NCBI RefSeq assembly: GCF_031085175.1
Contig: NZ_JAVHUY010000007.1
Coordinates: 124,001 to 188,000 of the forward strand
Source: Phytohabitans maris
GTDB taxonomy: Bacteria; Actinomycetota; Actinomycetes; Mycobacteriales; Micromonosporaceae
Length of the DNA: 64,000 nucleotides
Reading direction: 5' to 3'
In this document: one piece after another, positions 52,027-62,100 of the stretch
Layout of the letters: each line of letters opens with the position of its first letter
Position numbering within the stretch: the stretch's first letter is position 1
The notes under the pieces: model-generated
Databases searched by the model: none
Told to the model about the DNA's origin: nothing
The model's input: only the letters and a program-made list of their open reading frames with translations
Position numbers and translations under genes: made by a program

Positions 52027-52527
52027 CGTGTGGCGGTCGTTGGGGCGCCTGGCCGCCGTCGTGGTCAGCCTGGCCGCGCTGGTCGGCGTGGTCCGGCTCG
52101 TCGTGCCGGTCACGGCCGGCACCGCGGGAGAGCCATTCGGGGTACGCCGCCAGCTGGCATCCTCGCAACCGCCACGCCGTTCCCGCAGCCGCGCCCTCCG
52201 CGGCTCACTCTCAAAGCGCCTCGCACCGCGCCGCTGTCCCTTGATCGGCGCCCTCAGATCCGGCCGGAGGCGCAGATCGTGGTACGTAGCTGCCCCTCCA
52301 GGGGCACCCGAGTACCACGATCTACTCAGAGTCAGCCGGCGTCGACGTCGATCAAGGAGCGGTCCTTCCGAGGCGCGGTCGAGGCGATCCCTGGTGGCGC
52401 GGAGGGTGACGCCGCGGGAACGCACCCCAAGAAACGCTCCGCTGCGCTCCACGTTTCCCCGGGGACCCTGCGCAACGGTCTGGACCAGCGCGGACATCGC
52501 GGTAGCCCAACTCTTGGAACAGATCGT
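52027..52527. other. Convergent intergenic region with a possible decayed membrane-protein gene
   Basis: A GTG at 52028 opens a frame whose first 40 codons (MWRSLGRLAAVVVSLAALVG, then a second hydrophobic stretch) look like a genuine signal/TM segment. Composition then changes to Arg/Ser-rich noise that runs to 52531. This may be the 5' remnant of a gene replaced by repeat DNA. The region also holds family-B hairpin copy 2 with its 14-base leader (52239-52252). No intact gene is supported. Confidence 0.5.
52275..52322. terminator. Complex hairpin, family B copy 2
   Basis: GATCGTGGTAC (52275-52285) pairs with GTACCACGATC (52312-52322). Inside, TGCCCCT (52291-52297) pairs with AGGGGCA (52300-52306). 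It lies between convergent genes. The outer stem and the upstream CCTTGATCGGCGCC are shared with the copy at 13261. Confidence 0.72.
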
Positions 52528-53241
52528 CTAGCCCTTGGCGTCGCGGGCGGCGGCGATGAGGGCGGTGATCTCCTCCTCGGTCGCCTCCTTGCCGATGCCG
52601 AGGCTGGCCAGGAGCCCGCTGCCGTTTTCCTGCTCCAGCAGCGCGAGCAGGATGTGCTCGGTGCCGACGTAGTTGTGGCCGAGCCGCAGCGCCTCGCGGA
52701 AGGTCAGCTCCAGGACCTTCTTGGCGTCCGCGTCGTAGGGGATCAGCCCTTCGAGCCGCTCACCGCCCGCCGGCAGGGCCGCCGTCGCCGCCTCCCGGAC
52801 CCGATCGAGCGTCACGCCCTGGTCGACGATCGCCTTGCCGGCCACCGCCTCGGGCTCGGTGAGCAGGCCGAGCAGGACGTGCACCGGGCCGATGAAGGCG
52901 TTGCCGGCGGCCCGCGCGGCCTCCTGCGCCTCCACCACGACGGTGCGGGCCCGCGGCGTAAACCGGCGGAAGCCCTCCAAGGGGTCGAGGGTGAACGGCT
53001 CGCCCTTGCCCACGAACCGCTTCTGCGCGGCCTGCTTGGTCACCCCCATGCTCTGGCCGATGTCGGTCCAGGAGGCGCCGGAGCGGCGGGCCTGGTCGAC
53101 GAAGTGGCCGATCAGGTGGTCGGCCAGCTCGCCCAGATGCTCGCCGGCGAGCACGGCGTCCTTGAGCTGCTCAAGGGGTTCGCTGTGCACCTGCTTGATC
53201 CCGGCGATGAGGTCGTCGAGCTTGATTGATGGCATCGTCAT
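52528..53241 (-). CDS. HTH plus Clp N-terminal (ClpC-N) domain protein
   Basis: From ATG 53241 the protein has 237 residues. The first part has a helix-turn-helix, SGASWTDIGQSMGVTKQAAQ then KRF (about 60-80). Residues about 90-235 form a double Clp_N repeat: TPRARTVVVEAQEAARAAGN, FIGPVHVLLGLLTEPEAV, then LGHNYVGTEHILLALLEQEN. This is the substrate/adaptor-binding part of ClpC without any AAA ATPase. It could be a transcription factor controlled by Clp-pathway ligands or arginine-phosphate-type signals; that is inference. Two near-identical palindromes sit directly upstream, suggesting autoregulation. ATG 53241 follows AGGG by eight bases. Confidence 0.87.
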   Translation of the reverse strand: MTMPSIKLDDLIAGIKQVHSEPLEQLKDAVLAGEHLGELADHLIGHFVDQARRSGASWTDIGQSMGVTKQAAQKRFVGKGEPFTLDPLEGFRRFTPRARTVVVEAQEAARAAGNAFIGPVHVLLGLLTEPEAVAGKAIVDQGVTLDRVREAATAALPAGGERLEGLIPYDADAKKVLELTFREALRLGHNYVGTEHILLALLEQENGSGLLASLGIGKEATEEEITALIAAARDAKG

Positions 53242-53243
53242 GC

Positions 53244-53290
53244 CGTCAACCCTAGGTTGACGACCGGCCCGCGTCAACCTCAAGTTGACG
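53244..53290. promoter_or_regulatory. Twin CGTCAAC palindromes upstream of the HTH-ClpN gene
   Basis: CGTCAACC-CTA-GGTTGACG (53244-53262) and CGTCAAC-CTCAA-GTTGACG (53272-53290) are two 19-base palindromes with centres 28 bases apart, beginning three bases from the start codon. They are strong candidates for operators of the encoded HTH protein. Overlap with the promoter would give repression. Confidence 0.7.
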
Positions 53291-53391
53291 GCACGGGCGG
53301 CCGGGTCGCCTCGCGGTGGCCTACCGGGCAATTCCGTCCGTTTCTCTCGCGCGATACCGGATATCCACCGTTCGGCGGACGGGCGGCTGGC

Positions 53392-53448
53392 GTGAACGAA
53401 ATGAACGACCTCATCTCATCCACCCCGGAGGGTAGTCCGAATGGCTGA
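53392..53448 (+). CDS. Tiny upstream reading frame 1 (18 codons)
   Basis: GTG 53392 encodes MNEMNDLISSTPEGSPNG and stops at 53448, inside the start region of the next tiny frame (eight-base overlap). There is no family match and no strong ribosome site. It is listed because its stop overlaps the second, well-initiated small frame, as in coupled leader peptides. Real translation is unproven. Confidence 0.25.
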   Translation: MNEMNDLISSTPEGSPNG

Positions 53449-53527
53449 GTCGACCACCGGGCGCGCGCTCGCGACTGTCAGCAATACGACAGGAGAAGGT
53501 GCTGCGTACATGACCATTGACGGCTAG
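53441..53527 (+). CDS. Tiny upstream reading frame 2 (28 codons), possible leader peptide
   Basis: ATG 53441 is preceded by GGAGGG with suitable spacing. It encodes a 28-residue peptide starting MAESTTGRALATVSNTTGEG and ending AAYMTIDG. Its second half is embedded in the left arm and loop of a long stem (53469-53554). That layout suits a regulatory leader peptide for the VWA gene 150 bases downstream. A small secreted or modified peptide is an alternative, but no maturation genes are nearby. No homologue is recognised. Confidence 0.4.
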   Translation: MAESTTGRALATVSNTTGEGAAYMTIDG

Positions 53528-53554
53528 TCAAGATTTGCTGACGCAAAGTCGCGA
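53469..53554 (+). promoter_or_regulatory. Structured leader upstream of the VWA/Calx-beta gene
   Basis: TCGCGACTGTCAGCAA (53469-53484) pairs along its full 16 bases with 53535-53554, apart from a four-base GCAA bulge. A second hairpin, GCGCTTT-CCAAC-AAAGCGC, is at 53590-53608. A third, CCCC-A6-GGGG (53651-53664), can mask the GGGGAGGAG ribosome site of the downstream gene. Together they look like a regulated 5' leader. Confidence 0.5.
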
Positions 53555-53676
53555 CTGCTTCACTCTGCATAGTCATCCACCGCCTTCCGGCGCTTTCCAA
53601 CAAAGCGCGAATCCGTTTCCCATGTGCAATTCGGAATGCGGTGGACCGTGCCCCAAAAAAGGGGAGGAGAAGCGCC

Positions 53677-55545
53677 ATGCGCGTACGCAGCCGCCGCCAG
53701 AGGAGATTCATGGCGACCCTGTTGGCCGGGTGCCTAGCCAGCTCCGGCTGGGCCCTCGTCCCGGCCCGTGCCGCCGCGGCCGATCCGGGCGTGGAGCCGT
53801 CCAACGTGACACTCACGCTCGGCCCAGGGGGATCCGCCGACGTCACCAAGGTCGTCCACACCCCGCCCATCCCGCCGAACCCCGACCTGGTGTTCATCGC
53901 GGACACCACCGGCAGCATGGGCGGCGCCATCGCGAACGTCCGCACCAACGCCGCCGACATCCTCAGCGAGGTGAGCGGCGCGCAGCCGACGGCGCAGTTC
54001 GCGGTCGCGGAGTACAAGGACTTCACCGACTCCTCCCCGTTCCGGGTGAACCAGGGCCTGACCGGCGACGACCCGGCGGTGCAGGCGGGCATCGACCAGT
54101 GGGTCGCCTCCGGCGGAGGCGACTTTCCCGAGGCCAACCTCAACGCGCTCTACGAGGTGGCCACCGGCGCGATCGCGTTCCGGCCGGACAGCACCCGGAT
54201 CGCGGTCATCTTCGGCGACGCGCCGTCGCACGACCCCAGCGGTGGTCACACGCTCGCCGACACCTCGGCCGCGCTCCAGGCGGCGGGCATCCGGCTCGTC
54301 GCGGTGGACGTGGGCGCGCTGGACAGCTCCGGCCAGTTCAGCAACCTCACCGCCGCGACCGGCGGGGTGCTGCTCAGCGGCGTCGCCGGCGACGAGGTCG
54401 CGGACGCCATCCTCGCCGGCATCAAGGCCATCGAGGTCACCGTCACGCCGAAGGTGGTCTCCTGCGCGGCCGGCGTCTCCGTGACGTTCTCCCCCGCCAA
54501 CCGCACGGTCACCAGCGGCGAGGACGCCACGTTCACCGAGCACGTGGCGCTCTCCGGCAGCGTGCCGGCCGGCGCCCACCAGTGCACGGTGGACTTCCTG
54601 GTCGACGGCGAGAGCCGCGGATTCATCCAGAAACTCACCGTCAACGTTCCCGGGCTGAAGATCAACGACGTCGAGGTCCCCGAGCCGGGCGGGCCGGCGG
54701 TCTTCACCGTCACCCGGACCGGGCCCACCGACAACCCGGTGACCGTGAAGTACGCGACCGCGAACGGCTCGGCGACCGCGCCGGGCGACTACACGGCCGT
54801 GAACGGCACGCTCACGTTCGCCGCGGGCGAGACGACCAAGCCCCTTCCCGTACCGATCAAGGATGACGCGGTGAACGAGCCGGACGAGACGTTCGCGGTC
54901 AACCTCTCCGCGCCGACCGGCGCCGCCATCGTCGACGGCGCGGGCGTGGGCAAGATCCTGGACAACGAGCGGGACGGCTCGTTCTCCTGCCAGGCGACCG
55001 CGGTGAAGATCGCCAGCCTGAAGGCCGCCCAGGCCAACCCGGCCGACGTACCGTGCGCCGACGACGCCGCGACCGTCGCGCAGTCGACCCTGAACGCCGG
55101 CATCGTCAAGGTCCAGACCAGCGTGCTGGACGCCCGTACCGACCAGACGCCCAACAACCTCAACAGCGCGCCGCCAGCCGCGGGCGACAGCGCCACGGCC
55201 AAGGCCGGGATCGACTCCACGAAGATCATCGCCGGCCCGGTGGTGATCGAGCTGGGCGTGATCAAGTCGTCGGCCTCGGCGACCTGCACGGCGGGACCCG
55301 CGGGGCTGACGCCGAAGTTCGCCGGCGCCTCCTCCATCGCCAGCCTGAAGATCAACGGTCTCCCGGTGACGGTGGGCACCGCGCCGCTGACCATCCCGCT
55401 GGTGGTGGGCTCGCTCCAGATCAACAGCACCCAGACGACCGGCAACACCGTCGTACAGCGGGCGGTCTTCCTGGACACGCTGCTGACCGACGTGGTCCTC
55501 GCCGAGTCGAAGGCCAATGTGGAGGGTAAGCCCTGCGAGGCCTGA
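53677..55545 (+). CDS. Secreted VWA-domain protein with Calx-beta domain
   Basis: A 622-residue exported protein. The signal peptide is about 1-36 (RRFMATLLAGCLASSGWALV, ending ARAAAA). The von Willebrand A domain runs from about 68 to 265, with intact MIDAS residues in LVFIADTTGSMGGAI and the later Thr/Asp sites (VIFGDAPSHDPSGG). A short beta domain (about 270-320) and a Calx-beta domain (about 325-435, PGDYTAVNGTLTFAAGETTK, NEPDETFAVNLSAPTGA) follow. The unfamiliar C-terminal 180 residues carry four cysteines. It is probably a surface or matrix adhesion-type protein binding divalent cations. ATG 53677 follows GGGGAGGAG. Confidence 0.87.
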   Translation: MRVRSRRQRRFMATLLAGCLASSGWALVPARAAAADPGVEPSNVTLTLGPGGSADVTKVVHTPPIPPNPDLVFIADTTGSMGGAIANVRTNAADILSEVSGAQPTAQFAVAEYKDFTDSSPFRVNQGLTGDDPAVQAGIDQWVASGGGDFPEANLNALYEVATGAIAFRPDSTRIAVIFGDAPSHDPSGGHTLADTSAALQAAGIRLVAVDVGALDSSGQFSNLTAATGGVLLSGVAGDEVADAILAGIKAIEVTVTPKVVSCAAGVSVTFSPANRTVTSGEDATFTEHVALSGSVPAGAHQCTVDFLVDGESRGFIQKLTVNVPGLKINDVEVPEPGGPAVFTVTRTGPTDNPVTVKYATANGSATAPGDYTAVNGTLTFAAGETTKPLPVPIKDDAVNEPDETFAVNLSAPTGAAIVDGAGVGKILDNERDGSFSCQATAVKIASLKAAQANPADVPCADDAATVAQSTLNAGIVKVQTSVLDARTDQTPNNLNSAPPAAGDSATAKAGIDSTKIIAGPVVIELGVIKSSASATCTAGPAGLTPKFAGASSIASLKINGLPVTVGTAPLTIPLVVGSLQINSTQTTGNTVVQRAVFLDTLLTDVVLAESKANVEGKPCEA

Positions 55546-55562
55546 CCTGAAGCGCTCCGGAC

Positions 55563-55596
55563 GCGCGGCCTCGGGAGTTCGCTCCCGGGGCCGCGC
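55563..55596. terminator. Strong hairpin with TTCG loop
   Basis: GCGCGGCCTCGGGAG (55563-55577) pairs with 55582-55596 (one G-T wobble) around the stable tetraloop TTCG. It lies in the 52-base gap between the convergent VWA and hydrolase genes and ends two bases before the hydrolase stop codon. Confidence 0.88.
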
Positions 55597-55597
55597 C

Positions 55598-56812
55598 TCA
55601 ACGTGGTAACTGAGTGGTCAGCCAGCCGAACATGCGCTCGTCGGTGAGCTGCCGGGCGAGCGGCTGGCAGTGGAGGTTCGCCCCCTCGGCCGCGGTGAAG
55701 TCGACGAGCTCGGCCCGATCGCCGAGCAGCTTCGCCAGCTGTTCCGGCTGCCCGGGCCAGAACTGCTCGCCCTCCGGGTTGGTCACCAGCACCGGGGTGG
55801 TGATCCGGCCGAGGGTCTCGTCGTCCAGCGCGTACGTGCGCACCTCGCTGAAGAGGTCGAACCAGTCGTCCCGCGAGCCGTACGGGCGGCTGCGGTAGGT
55901 CAGCGTCCGGCGCAGGCCCGGCAGCAGCGTGGCCATCCGCATGTCCCGGTTGAACGCCGCCCGCTCGCCCCGGTCCAGCAGCCCGCGCATGCTGCTGCCC
56001 AGCGCGAGCATCCAGCGCGTCGACACGTCCACCACGCCGGGGTCGGCGACCGCCGCGACGAACCGGTGCTCGTACGCCAGCGCGCGCGGCACCCAGTAGC
56101 CGCCCTGGCTGACCCCGTACGCCATGAGGCGTCCGGCGTCCACGTCCGGCCGCGCCACGAGCGTGTCGACGACCGGTGTGAGCACCGCTTCCCAGTCCGG
56201 CCGAAACGGCACACCGCGCTCGAACAGCATCGACTGCTGCCCCGGACCGTCGTACACGAACGCGTTCCACCCCCGGGCGAGCGCGCCGGCGGCGCCGTTA
56301 CTCCACTGTGCACTGATCGCGGCGTCGCTGCCGTTGGTGAGCACGAGCGTGGGGCGGAGCGCGCCGGAGGCGTCGGGGCGCAGCAGGTAGCCGGGGAGGG
56401 TCGTGCCCTCGTACGGCACGTCGACCCGTACGTGCGCGCCGTCGAACGAGTCGACGAACGCGTCCCAGCACTCCCGGTGCGCCTCGAAAGCCTGCCGCAG
56501 GCCGTCGCTGTCGTCGCCCTCCGCGAAGTCGTCGACCACGCAGGCCCAGTAGGTGGCCGCCCGCAGGTACGCCATCCCGGCGCCCCGCGCGTCGCCGCGC
56601 GACCGCTGGCTGTCGGCCGACACGCGGGCGCGCCGGGCGGTCTGCGTCCACTGGCGCCGCCAGTCGACCCGCCCCTCGACCCGGTCGACCGTGGCGAGCA
56701 CCTCGCCGATCTCGCTGGCGCCGTGCACCGCCGCCCCCAGGACCACGCGAGTCTCGTAGTCCAGGTCTCGATCCCGGAAGAAGCCGCGAGAAAAGACCTG
56801 ATTTGACGGCAT
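55598..56812 (-). CDS. Alpha/beta hydrolase, FrsA/2,6-dihydroxypseudooxynicotine hydrolase-like
   Basis: The 404-residue protein has a helical N-terminal region (about 1-135) and a C-terminal alpha/beta-hydrolase domain. The oxyanion-side strand is [18 protein letters not shown]. The nucleophile elbow is [19 protein letters not shown] (Ser in GVSQGG). [20 protein letters not shown] carries the acidic residue region, and EGANLHCQP the His. The N-terminal cap plus elbow resembles C-C bond hydrolases such as DHPONH and the FrsA group. The substrate is unknown. ATG 56812; no operon partners. Confidence 0.85.
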   Translation of the reverse strand: MPSNQVFSRGFFRDRDLDYETRVVLGAAVHGASEIGEVLATVDRVEGRVDWRRQWTQTARRARVSADSQRSRGDARGAGMAYLRAATYWACVVDDFAEGDDSDGLRQAFEAHRECWDAFVDSFDGAHVRVDVPYEGTTLPGYLLRPDASGALRPTLVLTNGSDAAISAQWSNGAAGALARGWNAFVYDGPGQQSMLFERGVPFRPDWEAVLTPVVDTLVARPDVDAGRLMAYGVSQGGYWVPRALAYEHRFVAAVADPGVVDVSTRWMLALGSSMRGLLDRGERAAFNRDMRMATLLPGLRRTLTYRSRPYGSRDDWFDLFSEVRTYALDDETLGRITTPVLVTNPEGEQFWPGQPEQLAKLLGDRAELVDFTAAEGANLHCQPLARQLTDERMFGWLTTQLPR

Positions 56813-56959
56813 TCAACCAATCTAAACCCGCACGGGTACGCCCGGCAGGCGCTTCACGTATCCCGGCGCCACATCGGGGCGCCCGGCCCCGGCCTCGCGT
56901 TTCCCCGTGCCGCATCGGGGCACCTCCGATCCATGGCGAAGCGACGGCAGGGAGCTGAC

Positions 56960-59071
56960 ATGGACGACAAGGCGAGGCGGGACGGGATCCGGTACGGCGA
57001 GGAGACGGTCGCGCGCGGCGCCGGCGGCGAGACGCACCAGATCGCGCGGGACGGCCGGACCAGCCTCACGACGCAGCAGGGCATCCCGGTCTCCGACGAC
57101 CAGAACACGCTGCGCGCCGGCGAGCGCGGTCCGGACCTGCTGGAGGACTTCCACTTCCGGGAGAAGGTCTTCCACTTCGACCACGAACGGATCCCGGAAC
57201 GGGTGGTGCACGCGCGCGGTTTCGGGGCGCATGGTTTCTTCGAGGCGTACGAGCCGCTTTCCGACCTGACCCGCGCCGACCTGTTCCAGCGGGCCGGCCA
57301 GCGGACCGAGGCGTTCGTACGGTTCTCCACGGTCGCCGGCAGCAAGGGTTCGTTCGACCTGGCCCGGGACGTACGCGGCTTCGCGGTGAAGCTCTACACC
57401 CGGGAAGGCAACTGGGACCTCGTCGGTAACAACATCCCGGTCTTCTTCATCCAGGACGCGATCAAGTTTCCGGACGTCATCCACGCCGCCAAGCCGGAGC
57501 CCGATCGCGGATTTCCGCAGGCGCAGACCGCGCACGACAACTTCTGGGACTTCGCGTCCCTGATGCCCGAGTCGACGCACATGCTGATGTGGATCATGTC
57601 GGACCGGGCTATCCCGCGCTCTTTCCGGTTCATGGAGGGTTTCGGCGTACACACGTTTCGGTTCGTGAACGCGCAGGGACGGTCGACGTTCGTCAAGTTT
57701 CACTGGAAGCCGAAGCAAGGCATGCAGTCGGTGGTCTGGAACGAAGCCGTGAAAATCAACGGGGCCGATCCCGACTTCCACCGCCGCGACCTGTGGGACG
57801 CGATCACCCAGGGCGCGTATCCGGAGTGGGAGCTTGGCCTGCAACTGTTCGACGACGATTTCGCGGACCGGTTCGCGTTCGACGTCCTCGACCCGACGAA
57901 GATCATCCCGGAGGAGGAGCTGCCGGTCCGCCGCGTGGGGCGGCTCGTGCTCGACCGGGTGGTGGACAACTTCTTCGCCGAGACCGAGCAGGTGGCGTTC
58001 TGCACGCAAAACGTCGTACCGGGGATCGACTTCACCAACGACCCGTTGCTTCAGGGCCGCAACTTCTCCTATTTGGACACTCAGCTCAAGCGGCTCGGCA
58101 GCCCGAACTTCACCCGGCTGCCGGTCAACGCGCCCCGCTGCCCGGTCGCGCACTTCCAGCAGGACGGGCACATGGCCACGATGAACCCGTCGAGCCGCGC
58201 CAACTACGAGCCCAACTCCTGGTCGCCGGAGGAGGGCGGACCGCGGGAGGACCCGGTACGCGGCTTCACCACGTACCCCTCGACGGACTCCGGCCCCAAG
58301 CGGCGGCTCCGCCCGGAGAGCTTCGCCGACCACTACAGCCAGGCCCGCCAGTTCTACCTCAGCCAGGCGCCGGTGGAGCGGCGGCACATCGTGGACGCGT
58401 TCACCTTCGAGCTCAGCAAGTGCGAACGGCCGGACATCCGGGCCCGGATGGTCGCCGGCCTGCGCAACGTCGACGACGACCTGGCCCGTACCGTCGCCGA
58501 CGGCCTCGGCCTGCCCGCGCTGCCCGATCCGCTGCCGCCGGCCCGCGAGCCGGTCCGTGACCTGGCGCCCTCGCCGGCGCTCTCCATCATCGCGAACGGC
58601 CCGGAGAGCTTCGCCGGCCGGAAGATCGGCATCCTGGTCACCGACGGGGCGGACGCCGGGGTCCTGGCCGAGCTACGGGCCGCCGCGGCCGAGGAGAAGA
58701 CCAACGTCGAGATCGTCGCGCCGGCGGTCGGCGGCGTCGACACCAGCGACGGCAACCACGTCTCCGCCGACCAGAAGCTGGAAGGCGCACCGTCGGTGCT
58801 CTACGACGCGGTCGCGATCCTGACCACCAAGGAGGGGGCCACTCAGCTGGCCAACCTGCCGGCCGCCCGCGACTTCGTGACGGACGCGTACGCCCACTGC
58901 AAGTTCGTCGGGTACGTCGAGGAGGCGACCGCGCTGCTGGCCGCCACCGGACTGAACGGGCACCTGGACGACGGGTTCGTACGGATCGACGACGGCCAAC
59001 GCCCGGCGGCCGACTTCCTGACCCGGTGCCGGCGGCTACGGATCTGGGACCGCCAGGCGGCGCCGTCCTGA
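56960..59071 (+). CDS. katE: Large-subunit (clade 2, HPII-type) catalase
   Basis: A 703-residue haem catalase that dismutates hydrogen peroxide. ATG 56960 follows AGGGAG by six bases; an in-frame ATG at 56933 lacks such a site. Catalytic H84 is in [16 protein letters not shown]. The distal Asn is in [20 protein letters not shown], and the haem-ligating Tyr in [16 protein letters not shown]. From about residue 540 a C-terminal flavodoxin/DJ-1-like domain ([20 protein letters not shown]) typical of clade 2 enzymes is present, giving the large size. It is monocistronic, between a divergent hydrolase and the AfsR-like gene. Confidence 0.96.
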   Translation: MDDKARRDGIRYGEETVARGAGGETHQIARDGRTSLTTQQGIPVSDDQNTLRAGERGPDLLEDFHFREKVFHFDHERIPERVVHARGFGAHGFFEAYEPLSDLTRADLFQRAGQRTEAFVRFSTVAGSKGSFDLARDVRGFAVKLYTREGNWDLVGNNIPVFFIQDAIKFPDVIHAAKPEPDRGFPQAQTAHDNFWDFASLMPESTHMLMWIMSDRAIPRSFRFMEGFGVHTFRFVNAQGRSTFVKFHWKPKQGMQSVVWNEAVKINGADPDFHRRDLWDAITQGAYPEWELGLQLFDDDFADRFAFDVLDPTKIIPEEELPVRRVGRLVLDRVVDNFFAETEQVAFCTQNVVPGIDFTNDPLLQGRNFSYLDTQLKRLGSPNFTRLPVNAPRCPVAHFQQDGHMATMNPSSRANYEPNSWSPEEGGPREDPVRGFTTYPSTDSGPKRRLRPESFADHYSQARQFYLSQAPVERRHIVDAFTFELSKCERPDIRARMVAGLRNVDDDLARTVADGLGLPALPDPLPPAREPVRDLAPSPALSIIANGPESFAGRKIGILVTDGADAGVLAELRAAAAEEKTNVEIVAPAVGGVDTSDGNHVSADQKLEGAPSVLYDAVAILTTKEGATQLANLPAARDFVTDAYAHCKFVGYVEEATALLAATGLNGHLDDGFVRIDDGQRPAADFLTRCRRLRIWDRQAAPS

Positions 59072-59135
59072 CCTCGGCTCCGGCGCCGCCGTCGGGGGCA
59101 GAGGATCGCCGATCGCCCATGGCAAAATCAACTGA

Positions 59136-62100
59136 GTGCAGATCGGGATACTTGGACCATTCGAGGTTCGCACGGACGGCGGCGCCCTGGCCGACGTGCC
59201 GGGTGCCCGGCTGCGCGCACTGTTGGTCGCGCTCGCCCTCGAAGCCGGTCACGCGGTCCCGAAGGCGACGCTCGTCGACTGGATCTGGGGCGAGCAGCCG
59301 CCCTCCGACGCGGCGAACGCGTTGCAGCGCTTGGTCTCCCGGCTGCGCAAGGCGCTGCCGGAAGGTTCGGTCGAGGGGCTGACGGACGGCTACCGGTTAC
59401 GGGTCGAGCCCGAGGCGGTCGACGCCGTGCGGTTCGAGCGCCTCGTCACCCAGGCCCGCGACGACGCCGACCTGCGCGGGGTGGCACGGCTGCGCGAGGC
59501 CCTGGCGCTGTGGCGTGGTGCGGCCATGCAGGACGTCGGTCTGCAGGAGAGCGCGGCGTTCGACGCGGCGGTCACCCGGCTCGAAGGGCTGCGGCTCGCG
59601 GCCATGGAGGACCGGTTCGACGCCGAGATCGGCCTCGGCCACGGCGCGGAGCTGGTCACCGAGCTGACCGACGTGGTCGCCGCGCATCCGGTACGCGAAC
59701 GGCTTGTCGCCGCGCTGATGCGGGCCCTGGTCGCGACCGGTCGCGACACCGAGGCGCTGCTGGTGTACGAGCGCACCAGGCAGACCCTGGCCGACACGCT
59801 GGGCGTCGACCCGTCGCCGGAGCTGTCCGGGTTGCACGTCGCGCTGCTGCGGGGCGAGTTGGGGCGGCGGGAGGAGCAGCGAAAGACCAACCTGCGCGCC
59901 GAGCTGACCAGCTATGTCGGCAAGGACGCCGATGTCGCCGCGGTCCGCGAGCTCGTCGCCGAGCGCCGGCTCACCACGCTGATCGGGCCGGGCGGTACGG
60001 GCAAGACCCGGCTGGCCACCGAGACCGCGCGTACCCTGCTCGGCGACCTGCCGGACGGGGCCTGGCTGGTGGAGCTCGCGGCCATCGGTGCCGACGGTGA
60101 CGTGGCGCAGGCGACACTCGCCGCGCTCAGCCTGCGCGATGCGCTGCTCGGCGAGGCACCGGACGCGGAGCCGACCGATCGGGTCATCGCCGCGGTACGC
60201 GAGCGGGCGATGTTGCTGATCCTGGACAACTGCGAGCACGTGATCGAGTCCGCGGCGAGTTTCGCCCATCGGGTCCTCGGCGAGTGCCAGCGGCTGCGGA
60301 TCCTCGCGACGAGCCGGGAACCGCTCGGCATCACCGGCGAGGCGCTGTGGGCGGTCGCGCCGCTGGCGGTCCCCGCGGCGGACGCCGACGCCGGCGTGAT
60401 CGGTGCGTCCGCGGCGGTCCGGCTGCTGCAGGACCGAGCCAGCGCGGTGCGCAAGGACATCGCCACCGACGTCCGTACACTATCTACGATGGCGCGCATC
60501 TGCCGGGCGCTCGACGGGATGCCGTTGGCGATCGAGCTCGCCGCCGCCAGGTTGCGCACGATGTCTCTCGATCAGCTCGCCAACCGGCTCGACGACCGGT
60601 TCCGCCTGCTGACCGGCGGCAGCCGCACGGCGCTGCCCCGGCACCGGACGCTGCGCGCGGTGGTCGACTGGAGCTGGGAGCTGCTCACCGACGCGGAACG
60701 GACGGTGCTGCGCAGGCTCTCGGTATTTTCCGGCGGGGCGAGCCTGGAGGCGGCCGAGCGGGTCTGCGCCGGCGATGCGGTCGAGGCGTGGCAGGTGCTC
60801 GAGCTGCTGACCGCGTTGACCGAGAAATCGCTCGTGGTCACCGAAGGCGAGGGGGCGCCGCGCTACCGGATGCTCGGCACGATCAAGGAGTACGCCGGGC
60901 AGCGCCTCGCGGAGGCGGGCGAGTCGGACCTGGCGCGCCGCGCGCACCTCGCCTACTTCACCGACCTCGCCGAGACCGCGGACCCGCACCTGCGCCGCGC
61001 CGAGCAGCTGCGGTGGCTCGCCACGCTCGAGGCCGAGCACGACAACATCGCGGCCGCCATGCGCGGCGCGCTCGCGGCCGGCGAGGCCGAAGGGGCGATG
61101 CGGCTCGCCGCTGCCGCCGGCTGGTACTGGTGGTTCAACGGGCACAAGGCCGAGGGCAACGAGCTGATCATGGCGGCCATCGCCGTGCCCGGCGAGGTGC
61201 CCGAGGAGATCCAGGCCGTGGTGTACGCGTTCGTCGCCGGGTTTCTGACCTCCGGGCGGGAGAGCGACGAGCGTCAGGCGGCGGAGTGGATCCGGAAGGT
61301 GTACGAGTTCAGCCAGCGCGGCCGGCACCGCCACCCCGCGGTGGCGCTCGTCGCCGCGCTGGAGCGCATGCTGCGGACGCCGGACGCGTTCCTGGCCGCC
61401 TGGGAGCCGCTGCTCACCGACGAGGACCCCTGGGTCGGCGCCCTCGCCCGGCTGCAGCTCGGCAAGATGCGGATCCTGCTCGGCCAGGGCGGGCGGGACG
61501 CGGACGCGTACCTCGAAGCGGCGCTCACCGAGTTTCGCGCGCTCGGCGACCGGTGGGGGATCTCGTTCGCCCTGACCGAGCTGGCCGACCGGCTCGCCAT
61601 GCGCGGCGAGTTCGCCGCCGCCCGCGAGCACTACGACCAGGCGATCGCGGTCGTCATCGAGGTCGGCGCCATCGAAGACGTCGTGCGGATGCGGTCCCGG
61701 CAGGCCCAGTTCTACTGGCTGTCCGGCGACGAGGAGTCGAGCGCGGCCGCCATGGCCGAGGCCCAGCGGTACGCGGAACGGGTCGCCTGGCCGCAGGCGC
61801 TGACCGAGCTGGCCCTGGCGAAGGCGGAGCTGGCCCGCTGGAGCGGTGACGCCGAGCAGGCACGCCGGCAGCTCGACGCCGCGACGGCCGTGCTCGGCAC
61901 CGCGGCCGAGCGGCCACAGATCCGCGCGGTGGCCCAGGACCTGCTCGGGTACCTCGCCGGGGCTCTCGACGAGGCCCGCAAACACCGCGCCGCGGCCATC
62001 CAGGCGGCGACCGAGTCGGGCAGCGCGCTCGCGATCGCGCGGGTACTCGTCGGGGTGGCGGATCTGGCGCTGCGCCAGGAGGAGTACGAGCAGGCGGCGC

